Shown here one piece after another: positions 10,434 to 21,930 of a stretch of DNA of 64,000 bases. Position 1 is the stretch's first letter; each line of letters starts with the position of its first letter. The stretch comes from Rhynchospora pubera (Eukaryota; Streptophyta; Magnoliopsida; Poales; Cyperaceae): assembly GCA_028095005.1 (NCBI GenBank), contig CM051460.1:162869461-162933460 (forward strand). Direction: 5' to 3'. Made by a program: the position numbers and the translations under genes. Below the pieces are notes generated by a model. The model searched no databases. It saw only the letters and a list, made by a program, of their open reading frames with translations, and was not told where the DNA came from.

Positions 10434-11952
10434 GGATTCAAATCCTGTGTTGCGCTACACCATTTGTAGCACACAAAAGGACAAAAACTGGTACTATTGT
10501 ATAAATGTTTATTATTGTACATATCTTTCTTCATATATTAATTCGCTACCTACCTCCAAGTAACGTCCCAAAAGAAATTGTATTTGGAAAAAAATATATT
10601 TTTACATGGTAGGCATATTGCTAATATTGAACGAATGTTCATGAATTTTGATACTTTCTATCACAAATTTAGAATAAATATTTCATTTGCACATAAAAAA
10701 TAATAAGGATTATATAAAAGATTCAGGCTTGAGTTTTGAGACTTTGATCTTAAAAAAAAATTGTGTTTTTTACAATGTGCAAAAATTTATTCAAAATAAT
10801 ATTATATGTACGATCAAAATAAAATTTTTGCAAATTTAGTATGAATGTTGAAACGCTAGCGATTATTAGAGTAACTTTACTAAAAGGGTTTCAACATTCA
10901 TATGTTGCCAACGTAAATTTCAATGCTTGTAATGTTCAAAAGTATGAACCATGAGAAATTTAAATTAATTTAAAAATTCACACTTCATAGAAGAAATCGC
11001 ACATAATTCATAGTTAACAAACATCAATAAGATTCTAAATTTTAAATACAAATGTAATTTAACTTTTTAAATAATTCACATTTTAAGAAAAAATACTACA
11101 AGATTCATACTCAATGATAAGTTATTCCCAATTCAAAGCACCAATGTTAGTAAGATAAAAGTATTTGATAAATGCAACGGTGAAAGTGATTTGAGGAATT
11201 ATTCCGTCAAATCCGAGTAGATCTCAAATTTAAAAATTTTAAATGACCAATCCAAACTACTTATTGTATTTTTCATATTAAAATATCCTTGTCGAACAAA
11301 TTAAGTGTTCAAAACTAAATAGTCGAAAATAATTTGAAATTCCAAAAAATAGTTATATATAAGTTTTAAAAAAATATATTGGATCAGTCATTTTGAACAT
11401 TCAAATTATAATGCCGGGAATAATATCATTTCTTAAAGTATTCATAGGAAATAAATTAACGTGGAATTATTAGAAGAAAAAAAATGTAAAAGAAGATTTT
11501 AGCTTTTAGCGGGCCTAGACTAGTTATGTAAACATAGAATATGCGTTGAATCTTTCATCTAGTGAATTAAATCAAGTATACATATAAAATTATTTTGAAT
11601 AATTTTTTGCACATTGCAAAAAAACAAAAACTTTTTGCAAGATCAAAGTCTCAAAAATCAAGCCTGAGTCTTATATAATTCTTAATTTTTATGCGCAAAT
11701 GAAATATTTATACTAAATTTGCAAAAGAAAGTTTCAAAATTCATGAATATTCGTTCAATATTATCAGTATGTCTACCATGTAAAAATATTTTTTTTTTCC
11801 AGTTACAATTTCTTTTGGGACATTACTTGGAGTCAAGCAGCGAATTAATAGATGAAGAAAAATATGTACCACAGTAAATATTTATACAATAGTATCAGCT
11901 TTTGTCCTTTTGTGCGCTACAAATGGTGTAGCGCGACGCAGGATTTGAATCC
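10434..11952. mobile_element. Mutator-like non-autonomous element with about 380-bp terminal inverted repeats
   Basis: Terminal inverted repeats of about 380 bp (10434-10811 and 11574-11952) begin GGATTCAAATCCTG and GGATTCAAATCCTGCG. They share CGCTACACCATTTGTAGC and long runs beyond. The target duplication GATTTAGGG is exact and 9 bp long (10425-10433 and 11953-11961), which is diagnostic for Mutator-like elements. The core of about 760 bp is AT-rich and has no transposase, so it is non-autonomous. Total length is 1519 bp. Confidence 0.93.
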
Positions 11953-11958
11953 GATTTA

Positions 11959-12134
11959 GGGACCGTTTGGATTGCTTAGGAATTTGGGGAATTTTGATAA
12001 TTTTCAATTCCTAGATATAAATTTATTGCAAGTGTGTAATTTTGTGAAGAGTTTGGATTGTTTATAATAAATTTATGTCTAAAAATAAAAAAAATTTCAA
12101 ATTCTTCAAATTCTCACTTCAATCCAAACGACCT
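11959..12134. mobile_element. Tourist-like MITE 1
   Basis: GGGACCGTTTGGATTGCTTAG to CCAAACGACC. Contains the family core GTGTAATTTTGTGAAGAG followed by TTTGGATTGTTTATAATAAA. It abuts the Mutator-like element, whose 9-bp target duplication overlaps this MITE's first bases, so the Mutator-like element arrived later. Confidence 0.85.
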
Positions 12135-12375
12135 TCATAAAATGGTATGTGCAATCAATCAATTTTGCATAAGTGCATATTGCCTACCACTGATGTTATT
12201 TATTGCCAAATCACTCATCTTGTTTCATGCATTGCAATGCGCAAGGTGGGGTCTTCTCAACGCATCCACACCTGCACACAATCCGACAAGCCAATTACTA
12301 TGATCTTATTTAAACGACGGAGATCGAGTCATGTAACTCATTTAATCTATTTTTACTCCTCCGAATATGATTTAA

Positions 12376-12615
12376 ATTTGGTAGAGTAGTGTGAAGTAGG
12401 GATGAGTAAATTACTCTACTATTTTAGGTGGAGTAAAGTTACTCCACATGGATCAAGAGATGATTTGTTGGTTATTATTATTTATTTACTCTTATTCCAT
12501 ATTTACTCCATATTTTTATATCAAACATGATATAAAGTTGGAGGAGTAAAGTGGATTAACTATTTACTCATTCTTAAGCTACTCCACATTTTACTCCTCT
12601 ACCAAACATGGCCGT
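12376..12615. mobile_element. MITE with TTTGGTAGAG inverted ends
   Basis: Left end TTTGGTAGAGTAGTGTGAAG pairs with the right end, which reads ACTCCTCTACCAAAC on the plus strand. Inner arms also pair (GATGAGTAAAT and ATTTACTCATTC). Probably another PIF/Harbinger-type MITE. Target duplication unclear. Confidence 0.65.
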
Positions 12616-12651
12616 ACTGAATTAATCTACTAAAAGCAGTGTTCAACTGTA

Positions 12652-12812
12652 GGCTCCGTTTGGATTCCATTTGGGAAGAAGGAAAAAAGAAAATAAGAGA
12701 ATAAATTTATTATTATAAACAATCCAAAATCTTAACAAAGTATACACTTCTCAATACTTCTTCCCACTTCTTTTCTTCTTTCCTTCTTCCCATATCTTAT
12801 CCAAACGGAACC
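12652..12812. mobile_element. Tourist-like MITE 2
   Basis: GGCTCCGTTTGGATTCC to CCAAACGGAACC, flanked by TGTA on both sides. Contains the core TTATAAACAATCCAAA and a stretch of CTTCTTCCCAC. Confidence 0.88.
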
Positions 12813-14459
12813 TGTAGGGAATAATCTAGGAAGAACAGAGGCACTGAAGTTTGATCCAACGGTGCACGTGTAATTAATTTGTGGGGGATGAGAACCACAC
12901 TTACTAATATACATCCAAGGCAACAATATAGATTATAAATTCTTTTTGTTAGAACAAGTACCCAATTAAATGAAGAAACTTCTACCCTTTTCTTTTTTTA
13001 AGGAGATTTGTTGTACAGTTGTACTTGAGATTCCAGATATAGGTGTAGACTATAGAGGGCTGGTCTGTTTAGGTGATACACTTTTAATTTTGCATCTTGG
13101 AACACTGGATTTAAATAGTACAGTTGGGTTGTAACCACCTCATATTGATGTGCATGTTTCATGAAAATTAAAGCTTCTGTTTTGTTTTATATTTTTCTCG
13201 ATGGCTTTTTCTGTACTCGCTTCAACAGGAAGAAAGGGCCTCATGACTTGATCCGAATGAAGTAATTTTCAATTGATCTCAACGTGCAAATATTCCTTCT
13301 GTTAATTATTCGAAGTCATACTTTCATCAACACTGAAAATACAGAGTCAGAACCAGAAAAATAAATAGACCAGGAAAAATAAGAAAAAAACTTATATATG
13401 AAGAGATTGCAGAATAAGTTAACATTTTATACTATGTTCGGAGAAAGAGAGAGAAATTTCAACTTTTTTATAAATAAATTTTATATGAAGAGATTTGAGG
13501 TCATATATCTATGATAGAATTACCTTTTAAATAAATTTTTATGGATTATCAATATATATATAGTGTAATGAAGAAAACAAAACCGACGAAATAAAATATG
13601 ATAAGTAGCGAGGAAAGTAATTCACCATCAGGAGAAGAGTTAAACGGTATCTAAACCGTTCAGTGTGAATTGTAAAATTAATTCGTGTATATAAGGACAT
13701 ATAATTCTAAAGTTTACTGGGGTAATTCTGCCATAAATACATGGTTCAAATCTAGATATTTCATTCAAATTTTTAATGAACTCACAACCATTCGTCATTT
13801 TGAAATGAACAGTTAAAATTAAATCCACATAAAAAATATTCATGGTAGAATTACTCAATGAAGTGACCTTTTTGAGTGATTTGTCCTACATGCTTAATTA
13901 CATGGAAGTCAATTTAACTAGCTTGCAATTCTGGGCTCTTTATGTTTCGACTTTAGCCTTATAACAACGTCATCCGCATTATCCAACGGATCAGTTCAGA
14001 CTTCAGAATCCTAATCCATATCGTACCAAATCACATTAAATTAGCAGTGGGTTAACTGGTGGGTAGCCAGGGTAGGATGATTTCAGTGGCCTCGAAAGAT
14101 TTTTTAAAACATTACCCAATATAGATAAACAATCATTAAAGTTGTTGGTAATTTTTATATCCCTTTAGTTATTCCGAAAAGGACACGTGCACGGTTTGGG
14201 TCCCCACGTTATGTTCCCACTTCTTATCGCAATTAATGAATTAAATTACTTTTTCTGTACAAGAGAAATTGTAAGAAAGTTAATTTTTCATGTTAAAATA
14301 ATACTTTTTTCAATGGAATAATTTAGTTCAAATAGGAACAAATCCAAAGTAAGTGATTCCAAACTTAATTCACGTTCATATCTCTTGGAATCGGATTCAC
14401 AAACAAATATAAAGGAAAAAATATAATCAAAAGATATTTGCCACGAAAATCTAAAGCTG
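12813..14459. other. Intergenic, no gene recognised
   Basis: AT-rich non-coding sequence. A weak trace of the MITE theme CTAAACCGTTCAGTGTG appears near 13650 and 13800. Nothing else supported. Confidence 0.45.
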
Positions 14460-14591
14460 AACAACTAAATAATACATACAAACACAAATTCCTCGAATAA
14501 ATAAAATCACAAACATAAATGACATTTCAACCACTTCAACATTAATCAACAACCATATCTTTCATCCGCGCTGGACCACTGCCGACACATC

Positions 14592-14957
14592 CTACAAAAG
14601 CAAACAACAAATTAATTAGTTAAGTTTATTAATAATTAATGGAGTTTTTTTTAAAAAGGGAAGAGGAGAACATATTGTTTGCAAGAAGATCCCAGCGTAT
14701 CCTAACGAATTTTCAACTTTCCTTTTTTTTTTCAATTTTAAACTTAGTGTGACTCAAAGAGTTTAATATAATTAAGCAACAAGCCTTGATAGTATGAAAC
14801 AATAAATTTATCCAAGAAAATCATTGTACTATTAATTAATGCTAGTTCAAATTATCTCACAGGTTGTGGTTCAAACGGTACTATTTGACCAACTGAATTC
14901 AGACAAAATCCAAAGAAAAAGAAAGTTAAAACATAGAAATGGATTCAGAAATCATAC
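14592..14957 (-). other. Putative 3' UTR intron of the RCI2/PMP3 gene
   Basis: Ten bases after the stop codon, CTG is followed by GTATGATTTC. An acceptor TTTTGTAG then precedes GATGTGTCGGCAGTGG at 14591. The less AT-rich block 14545-14591 would be a 3' UTR exon. Inferred from splice-like signals only. Confidence 0.4.
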
Positions 14958-14967
14958 CAGGCGGAAT

Positions 14968-15480
14968 TTATTTTGTGATGACCCAAACAGCATAGATGAT
15001 ACCGGGCAGATATCCAAGGAAGGTCAGGAGAAGACAAATCCAGAATTCAATCTGTACAAACAAAAACAATAGACAAAAGGCAAACATGCACTTAATTAAA
15101 AAACATTGACGTGCCAACAACAAGAAGCAAATCTACCTTCATATAATAATAATTATATTTTTTTAAACAAGCAAATAATAATCTGTACTTATCTCCCTAA
15201 ATATCTATCAAATATTTGTAACACTTTCTATTTCCTTTTTTTTTCAAAAAAGAGGAAAATTCTCATGAGTGAAGTAGTGAACTAATATCATTGAAAATAG
15301 TGTATGGTGTAAAACAGGGATCAGAGCAGACTTCAGAGTCTAACAAAAAACTAATTATGATCTGAAGGTCGAAGGTGTGAATTTAATTACCTTGCAACCA
15401 TACTTGAAGAAAACACCAAGAGGAGGCAGGATAATAGCAAGGATGATATCTATGCATGTAGCAGTGCTCTCGTTGGCCAT
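14968..15480 (-). CDS. RCI2: RCI2/PMP3-family plasma membrane proteolipid (two exons: 15480-15391 and 15051-14968)
   Basis: Very small hydrophobic membrane peptide of the PMP3/RCI2/LTI6 family. In plants and yeast these are known to be induced by cold, salt and dehydration and to affect membrane potential and sodium leak. Exon 1 encodes 30 residues from the ATG at 15480 and is followed by a GTAATT donor. Exon 2 (15051-14968) follows a TTGTACAG acceptor and encodes 27 residues and TAA, giving 57 in total, close to the family's usual 52-60. Two membrane helices are visible: about 8-26 (CIDIILAIILPPLGVFF) and about 34-54 (WICLLLTFLGYLPGIIYAV). The family signature is complete, including ILPPLGVF, the KYGC loop and LGYLPGIIYA, ending VWVITK. 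The phase-0 intron in the loop is consistent with plant homologues. The exons are intact, so the gene is probably active. It is too short for most gene callers. The paralogue number cannot be decided from sequence alone. Confidence 0.95.
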
Positions 15481-15583
15481 TTTTCTTGATTTTTCTCTGA
15501 TTGAAACGAAAAGGAACTGTGCTTTAAGTGTGTGGAGGCTTCCCGTATGATGATGACAAGGCTTCTAAGAGGCGTTCAAGGGA

Positions 15584-15615
15584 TTAAATAGATGGTTGCA
15601 CGTGGAACTCACGTG
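15584..15615 (-). promoter_or_regulatory. RCI2 core promoter: TATA-like box and paired ACGT (G-box/ABRE) motifs
   Basis: On the minus strand a TATA-like CTATTTAA (15591-15584) lies about 105 bp before the ATG. Just upstream are two CACGTG cores, one at 15599-15604 (CACGTGG on the plus strand) and one at 15610-15615 (TCACGTGAC), spaced 11 bp apart. Paired ACGT cores are known abscisic-acid-response elements, matching the stress inducibility of this family. Binding is inferred. Confidence 0.6.
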
Positions 15616-16266
15616 ACCCTTTCACACTGGACGGTTACCTCACCGCGTCTCGAGTTGGGTACTTTGGGTTTGGGCCGTTTGCCTTGCTTGAGCGGTGCGA
15701 CTTTTCGTTTCGAAGAAATACTGGATTTGTCCATTCCCGAATTAACAGTACGTATGTCATGTGATGATGATACTCTCTTTAGAGTTTTCAAATTTCGAGC
15801 TAGATTTTCAAATTTTTTTTACTTCGATGAGTTTGCTTACATCAGTTTATCTTTAATTTTCTTTTTTTACAGAGTGAACTTGATTTGTTTTACAGCACAA
15901 ATAAAAATTTTTTTGGGAAGAAAATTTTCTATTAAAGTATTTGTATAGAAAACAAATACTTTAAATATATATCATGCTATCTCCAATTTTTGTATAGAAA
16001 TTACTTTGTCTTAAATTCTGCAAATGTTGATTTGTGTTAAACCGCTATTGACACGTCAACATTTGCACTTACTTTACACAAGTAGGATATATATGACGTC
16101 TCTTAATAAATTTCAGGCTATCTTCATTTCTGCAATCTTTTAAATCTTTGCAATTTTAACTGCGATACCTATTTATACAGCAAGAAGAGCAATCTTATGT
16201 AATTATAGTTATATAAATGTTCTTAGTACATGTAAAGCAATTGTTCAAATGCTTCTAGCAGATAGC
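15616..16266. other. Upstream region of RCI2, no second gene
   Basis: An open frame of 118 codons on the plus strand (15592-15948) overlaps the RCI2 promoter but has no domain and ends in AT-rich sequence. A short inverted repeat (TGTTGATTTGTG near 16025 with CACGTCAACA near 16050) is the only other structure. Confidence 0.45.
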
Positions 16267-17784
16267 GGACTCAAATCATGGACAGTCCGGTCCTTAAAAG
16301 GACAGTACCAAACAACCATCTCTCTCTCTTTTTTTTTTTAAATTTAAAACAGTGGCGAGTCCAGACTTATTTTAAGCCTAGGCACACAAGAAAATGAGCT
16401 TGGTTTCGTTCAAAGCAATTAGACATCTAATTAAATATCAATTTCAAAATATTAAGTGACCGATCTAAACCGCTCAGTGTGTTCTTCTTATTTAAATATC
16501 TTGTCGACTAAATTTTATATTTTAAAAAATTTGTAAGTATTTTTTTATATATTTTTAAAAATTGTTATTGGAAGGTTAAGAACTAATTAAATGGAGAATT
16601 TTAAAAAATTCTAAAAAAAAATAGCAATATTTTATTTAAAAAATGTAAAATTTGGTCACATTTCATAGTTAGTCATTTCAACTTCTGAATTTGAGATAAG
16701 GTAAGATTGATAGAACCCTGTCCATATCGCTTATATTTTAATATTTCTAATAAAATGTTAAATATAACTTTAAAATTTTTTTATAAAAAAAAGTAATTTT
16801 AATTTTAAAAACTATTTAAATAAGATTTATTACAAAATGCAATTTTTTTATCCGATCAACGAAAGTATGATAATTATAAATTTTTCTCCAAACGTTATAC
16901 GAACAAAAAAAAATCATTATAATCTTCAATGCAAGCAATGATTATTGCACAAATGTATAGCCAAACGTTATATAGCTTTCTCATTATATATCTTTGAAAA
17001 CAACATGTAATATGGAGATTATTATAGTTTATAGATTAATTTGTTGAATAATTCTCACAGTACAAGCTAATCACATAAAAAAATTATAGGCAATCCAAAC
17101 CCCATTGTTCTAATACTATGTATATATTTTTTTATTAATTAAATTCAACACAAACTGCTAGACAAAATAAGAAATGCATGTAGACCCCATTACGTGATTG
17201 TTACACCTTTTATAGATGATATAATTAATGAGTTCACACTTTAAACCATTTGTATAAATTGAATCAGTGTATAATTGTCATTTGAATCACTACAAAAAAT
17301 TGAACAAGTCTAGGCACTAGAAAATATCAAGTGTAGGTACTCTCATCCATCATAACACTTCATCTTTGATTTATGAAAATCAAGCCAGGACAAGTGCCCA
17401 GCCTTGCCTCAACTTAGCCTCGCCACTTATTTAAAATTTTTAAAATTCAAATGTTGAATTCAAATCATTGATGTTGTTCAATTTTACGGGCGATGTATTT
17501 TCATATAAGTTTTGTAAACTTTGGAGTTGATTTGATAGTAGATCAAGTGGTCAACAAATGAACGAAACTGGTTAACTATCACTGATTAGTTCTAGTACAC
17601 TCATAATTTGGTCACTTAATCAAGTATCAAATGGACTCCAAAATTTATAAAACTTATATGAAAACGTATCGCCCGTAAAATTAAACAAGATCAACGGTTT
17701 AAATTCAACATTTAAATTTTAAAATTTTTTCAAAAAATTACCGTTTGGTACAGTCCTTTTAAGGATTGTCGAGAATTTGAGTCC
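16267..17784. mobile_element. Mutator-like non-autonomous element, 1518 bp, with 10-bp target duplication
   Basis: Ends GGACTCAAATC and, reversed, GGACTCAAATT. The inverted repeats are about 42-47 bp and include CCTTAAAAGGAC and GTACCAAAC. The exact target duplication AGCAGATAGC flanks it (16257-16266 and 17785-17794). The interior is AT-rich without a transposase and contains a second, internal fold-back (17434-17728). Confidence 0.9.
17434..17728. repeat. Internal fold-back hairpin in the Mutator-like element
   Basis: Arms of about 120 bp (17434-17558 and 17610-17728) pair around ACGGGCGATGTATTTTCATA and its reverse complement TATGAAAACGTATCGCCCGT, with some mismatches and a loop of about 50 bp. 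It could be an older MITE trapped in the element. Confidence 0.75.
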
Positions 17785-17794
17785 AGCAGATAGC

Positions 17795-18527
17795 TATATT
17801 AGAACTTGCTCAACATTCCAGCAGTTGAAATTTTCACTTGCCGCATTACCATTTGCAATTTCATTGTAAGTAACATGAAAATGTTCTGTCTTTCGACAAT
17901 CGACCAAAAAAAAAAAAAATTAAAGATGAATATAATAAAACTCCACTATGCATGTTTTATTTATATGGAGATCCACCGATAGAAATCAGAATTAGAGTAT
18001 ATAGTAGACCGAGTTATCCAGATTCAACTTTAATCGAGTCTAAGCAACTTGGATTTTCAATATTAAAGTAGGTCCAATACATCTGATAACTATATTAGCA
18101 ATTAAGCATTGTATTTTTTAAATACTTCACATTAAAAAACTCCTCGACTGCCCCTCCCCCCACCCAAATCCACCCGTTGGAGAGCTTTGTGGTTTAAATA
18201 TTCATATTCATTAAAAAAAAAAAACACTTATGAATCTCTGCAATGATATACTTTTGGATTCATGAAATTTACCTCTCCAATATAATTTGAAAGGCTGATT
18301 GAAAATTTAAGACAAATGATCAAAGTATCAATTACTTTCCTCTAGATAATTAAAATTGAATTGTTACATTAATTAACATTGTTAATTTTGCAAAAACGAT
18401 GAAGATAATTGAGTAGATGGTATTTAGACCATCCGCGACGATGATTTTTAAACAATGATAAATTGATAACTAAATAAGAGTAATTATATTATCGAAAGGC
18501 AAATAGTAACGCTTTAAAAAGAAGAAT
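17795..18527. other. Intergenic, no gene recognised
   Basis: AT-rich, with poly(A) runs near 17908 and 18214. Nothing supported. Confidence 0.45.
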
Positions 18528-18535
18528 ATGTTGCA

Positions 18536-18675
18536 CGTGGCCTAGTAGCTCAGTTGTAAGAACACTAGGTTGACCTTCATGAGGTCAAGAGTTCAAGTCC
18601 CGCATGCATTTTTAATTTTTTAAAAAAAAGTTGAATAACAAAAATCTCCCTCTTTCTTCAAAAAAAAAAAAAAAA
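18536..18675 (+). mobile_element. tRNA-derived SINE
   Basis: Starts with a tRNA-like head: A box TAGCTCAGTTG (from about 18547) and B box GTTCAAGTC (from about 18591) at normal tRNA spacing, with CACTAGGTTGACCTTCATG between. A short T-rich and A-rich body ends in a run of about 17 A. ATGTTGCA before it and ATGTTCGCA after the A run form a near-exact target duplication. The acceptor stem does not close cleanly, so a working tRNA is unlikely. Confidence 0.75.
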
Positions 18676-19034
18676 ATGTTCGCAGTAGGGATTGGAGAGG
18701 ACGTAATGAATTAATGATTGCTGGGGTATGGGAGGACGGTGAGACAGGTCAGAGAGCACGTCGGTGAGCCGACTCATTCAATTCAAGTTCCCACTTCCCC
18801 ATCCATGGGATCCGATTCCTCATGCACTTTTGCTCTGCGCAAATCTTTTGTCATTAAATTATAAAGTTTACTTTGCAAAATCCTTGGTTGTTAATATTCT
18901 TCCCTTAGTTCATCAATCACCAGTTACGCTCTGGTCCGATAACTTCATTCAATGCTAAGAGAATTATTATTATTATTATTTTTTTAAAGAAAGCAAAGGG
19001 GTCCAAAACTTTATATTGAATGTTAAGAGAATAA

Positions 19035-19445
19035 GAGAAAGTTTAATATGCACTATAGTGTATAGGGAGTTTTATGCACTGCGAATTTTTTTTAGAGTAT
19101 TTTTGTAAATAAAAAAAAATCTAATTTAACCAATCAAATTTACATATTGAAATCTCATAGAAAACAAAATTTTATAATTTTTTAGATTTTATTAATATTT
19201 TTTTCGATTTTTTTTAAAACCTGTCATTTTTGGAATTTGTAAATTGTAATTTGTTTAAAAAAATGACAGGTTTAAAAAAAAAATAGTAATAAAATCTAAA
19301 AAATTATAAAATTTGGTTTGCTATGAGATTTCAATATGTAGATTTGATTGGTTAAATTAGATTTGTCAATTTACAAAAATACCCCTAAAAGAATTCCGCG
19401 GTGCATAAAACTTCCTATGCATTATAGTGCATATTAAACTTTCTC
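19035..19445. mobile_element. Palindromic MITE, family C
   Basis: Ends GAGAAAGTTTAATATGCACT and its reverse complement (19426-19445), with long paired arms around a central AAACCTGTCATTTTT/AAAAATGACAGGTTT. The interior TCTAATTTAACCAATCAAAT and TTGAAATCTCATAG is shared with the MITE at 21930. Confidence 0.85.
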
Positions 19446-19493
19446 AAAAGGATTTGACATGAAAGTTGCTTACAGTAACAAATGAGACATTAA

Positions 19494-19748
19494 GGTGCGT
19501 TTGGATCTAAGAATAAACTTAGGATTAGTTATTTTGAGTAAAAAATATTATTTCTAAAGGATCAAGAATAATTTTTTTTTGAAGATTTAGAATATTATTT
19601 CTAAGTAGTATATTGAAATAATTTTTATTCTTAGGTGTGTTTGAAGCAAAAAAATACTATTCCTAAACTATTAAGAGTAAGTTTTTTTTTTGGTGATTTA
19701 CTCTGAATAACTAATCCTAATTTTATTCGTAATCAATCCAAACATAGC
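19494..19748. mobile_element. Tourist-like MITE 3 (long type)
   Basis: GGTGCGTTTGGATCTAAG to CAATCCAAACATAGC, with exact TTAA on both sides (19490-19493 and 19749-19752). Internal arms pair around TAGGATTAGTTATT. It lacks the core shared by most other Tourist-like copies here. Confidence 0.75.
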
Positions 19749-19752
19749 TTAA

Positions 19753-21108
19753 TTGATTAAATTTTAGTCTGACTCTATTATTGATAACAAAAAATATCCC
19801 CTTGATGAGAATATATCCATACTTTTTTTTAGAGATACTAGATAGAGAGAATATATCCATACTTACCAGTTCAAATTTTCCCTTGATTTGGCAATGAAAT
19901 AATAGAAAATGATAAACGTATGCGTTCACAATGGTGGATCTTGAAGGAAGCAAAATTCTATGTCAAAGCTTAACGCTTAATATTTATTAGAGAAGATATC
20001 TACACAAATGATTTTTCTATTTATATACATGATTTTATTAGCTTGTAAAATTAAGCAAGCTTTTTTTTTTTTTAAATAAAATCTTGAATAAACAAAGAAA
20101 AATATACTAATCATGTGTTTTAAATATGATTTGTATCCCTGTATTTATGAGAAATAAATGATTTGTTGGTGAGTACCCTCACCCCTGGACCCTGGTCCCT
20201 AGATCAGATTGCTATTTGATGTATACATGTGGATTGTGTAATATAAAATGATAAAAATCCCCATGCTGAAGTTTTAAGTAAATTGGAAAATTAAGCTGTA
20301 AGGAGGCAGATCAGGAGTCGTGGGAGGCATGACTCTGTTGATATAATCAATCAGCGCAGAAACGAAATCGAAATGGGAAATTGGACAAGCTTTGAACAGT
20401 GTTGAAGTTAAGTAAAATGGAAGCCTTAGCCTGTACTCTTTTTTAGAGGCAGATCATGAATCGAGGGATGCATTATCTGTTAACATCATCAAAGAGAGCA
20501 GAAAAAAAAAATGAAATGGAAAATTAAACAAGATTTGAATAGGCCGTTAGAAGCGGATCATGGATGAAAAGCGTGTGGGCCGGTGCCCTTTTAAAATTTG
20601 ATATTTCTGCTTCAACTCTCATGGGATGGGATGGATATTTTTTTTAATTTAATATTATGACGTGCTTAAATTTTCTACTCAATGATAATTATTTTTCTAA
20701 CTTTTATTCTTAATAAGTATTCTTTTCATTTTTTTTATTTATGACTATCACCACCGTAAGTCTGATCTTATTTCGATCATAATTAATTTATAATGTAAAA
20801 TGACTATAATATTATCCCATGAATTACGAAAATTAAAATTTGATGTTTTCCTGGTATGTTACCCCATCTGTATTATTTCAAAATCGGTTTATTTTTTTAA
20901 ATAGATAATTTTTTAATGTATTTTAATCGAATATGATATCTAAAGAAGCATATTAATATTTAAGCATCTTATAAAGTAGTTCATTAAACTATAACCGTGC
21001 TTGACATTAATCAATTAATTTTCGTCGAATTTTCTAAGGTTGAGTTATTATCTGTGAGGTCTCTACTCTACATAGAGCAATTACAAAATTGGAACTTTAG
21101 ATCTCTAT
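19753..21108. other. Intergenic, no gene recognised
   Basis: AT-rich. A loose direct repeat (AGGCAGATCAGGAGTCG near 20303 and AGGCAGATCATGAATCG near 20447, each followed by GAAATGG-type sequence) is the only structure noticed. Confidence 0.45.
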
Positions 21109-21255
21109 GCCTCCGTTTGGATGAGAGAAGAAGGAGGAAGAAGGAAGAAGGAAGAAAAAAAATTATAAACAATTCAAACTTATCACAAAGTTACACACTT
21201 CTCAATACTTCTTCTCACTTCTTCCCTTCTTCCTTTCTTCCCACACCTATCCAGT
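21109..21255. mobile_element. Tourist-like MITE 4, right end eroded
   Basis: GCCTCCGTTTGGATGAGAG on the left. The core ATTATAAACAATTCAAAC and CACACTTCTCAATACTTC follow, and the right end reads CACACCTATCCAG instead of CCAAACGG. Confidence 0.75.
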
Positions 21256-21779
21256 ATTTCACTTTAACCCTTGATCTTCACTTTAAGATAATCATTATCA
21301 AGTATCACACTCAAAGCAAAAAAAAAAAAAAACATTTATAGCACCAGTATTCCACCTCTAAGGGATCCGATATTTAATTGGGATGGTTGGCTGCTGGTTT
21401 TTTTTTTTGTAATAATTAGCACCGGTAATTTTTCGTTTCATATATCGATGTTCAACCCATCTGGATGGTTGGCTGCTGCTAATTTTTTTACAACACGAGG
21501 GGTTTATGTGCTTAAAACGGTTTTGCTTGGGAGAACTTCAATTTGTGCTACTTATCTAGAATGTATTTAATTTCTCTAGCATCTTGGTTATTTTTCGGTG
21601 CTGCTCAATAATTAGGGGTAGCTGTTTGCTTTAGGAATTAGGGATGTACATCCGTAATTTGTACATTAAGTGTTTTATGTTTGACCGGTACCATCATACT
21701 GGTACATTAAGTGAATCGATACACCAATTTAGTCTATTTAATTGTAAATCGGTAACTTTAATAATTTAAAATATTATTC

Positions 21780-21914
21780 GATACTTTCATAAATAACTTT
21801 AATCATATATTCATATTATTATTAACATACATAAATATAATTATATAGTAAACATTAAACTTTTTATTATTTAAAAATATACTTTATCGAGCGAAGCTCG
21901 ATGTCCAACCCTAG
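21780..21914 (+). mobile_element. Helitron-type 3' terminus
   Basis: ATCGAGCGAAGCTCGAT forms a strong hairpin, followed 9 bases later by CTAG (21911-21914) and a T. Helitrons are known to end in a short hairpin plus CTRR and to insert between A and T. The same end, with about 120 bp of upstream similarity, occurs on the minus strand at 33278. The 5' end (TC) could not be placed. A run resembling the end, ATCGATGTTCAACCCATC, at about 21446 may be a relic. Confidence 0.75.
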
Positions 21915-21930
21915 TATATATATATATATA
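21914..21930. repeat. (TA)n microsatellite
   Basis: About eight TA units between the Helitron end and the family B MITE. Confidence 0.9.

Noticed and set aside
15592..15948. 118-codon plus-strand frame
   Set aside because: Overlaps the RCI2 promoter, has no domain and ends in AT-rich Phe/Ile-rich sequence.
18536..18610. Functional tRNA gene
   Set aside because: The internal promoter boxes are good, but the stem pairing is poor, and the A-tail and flanking duplication point to a SINE.
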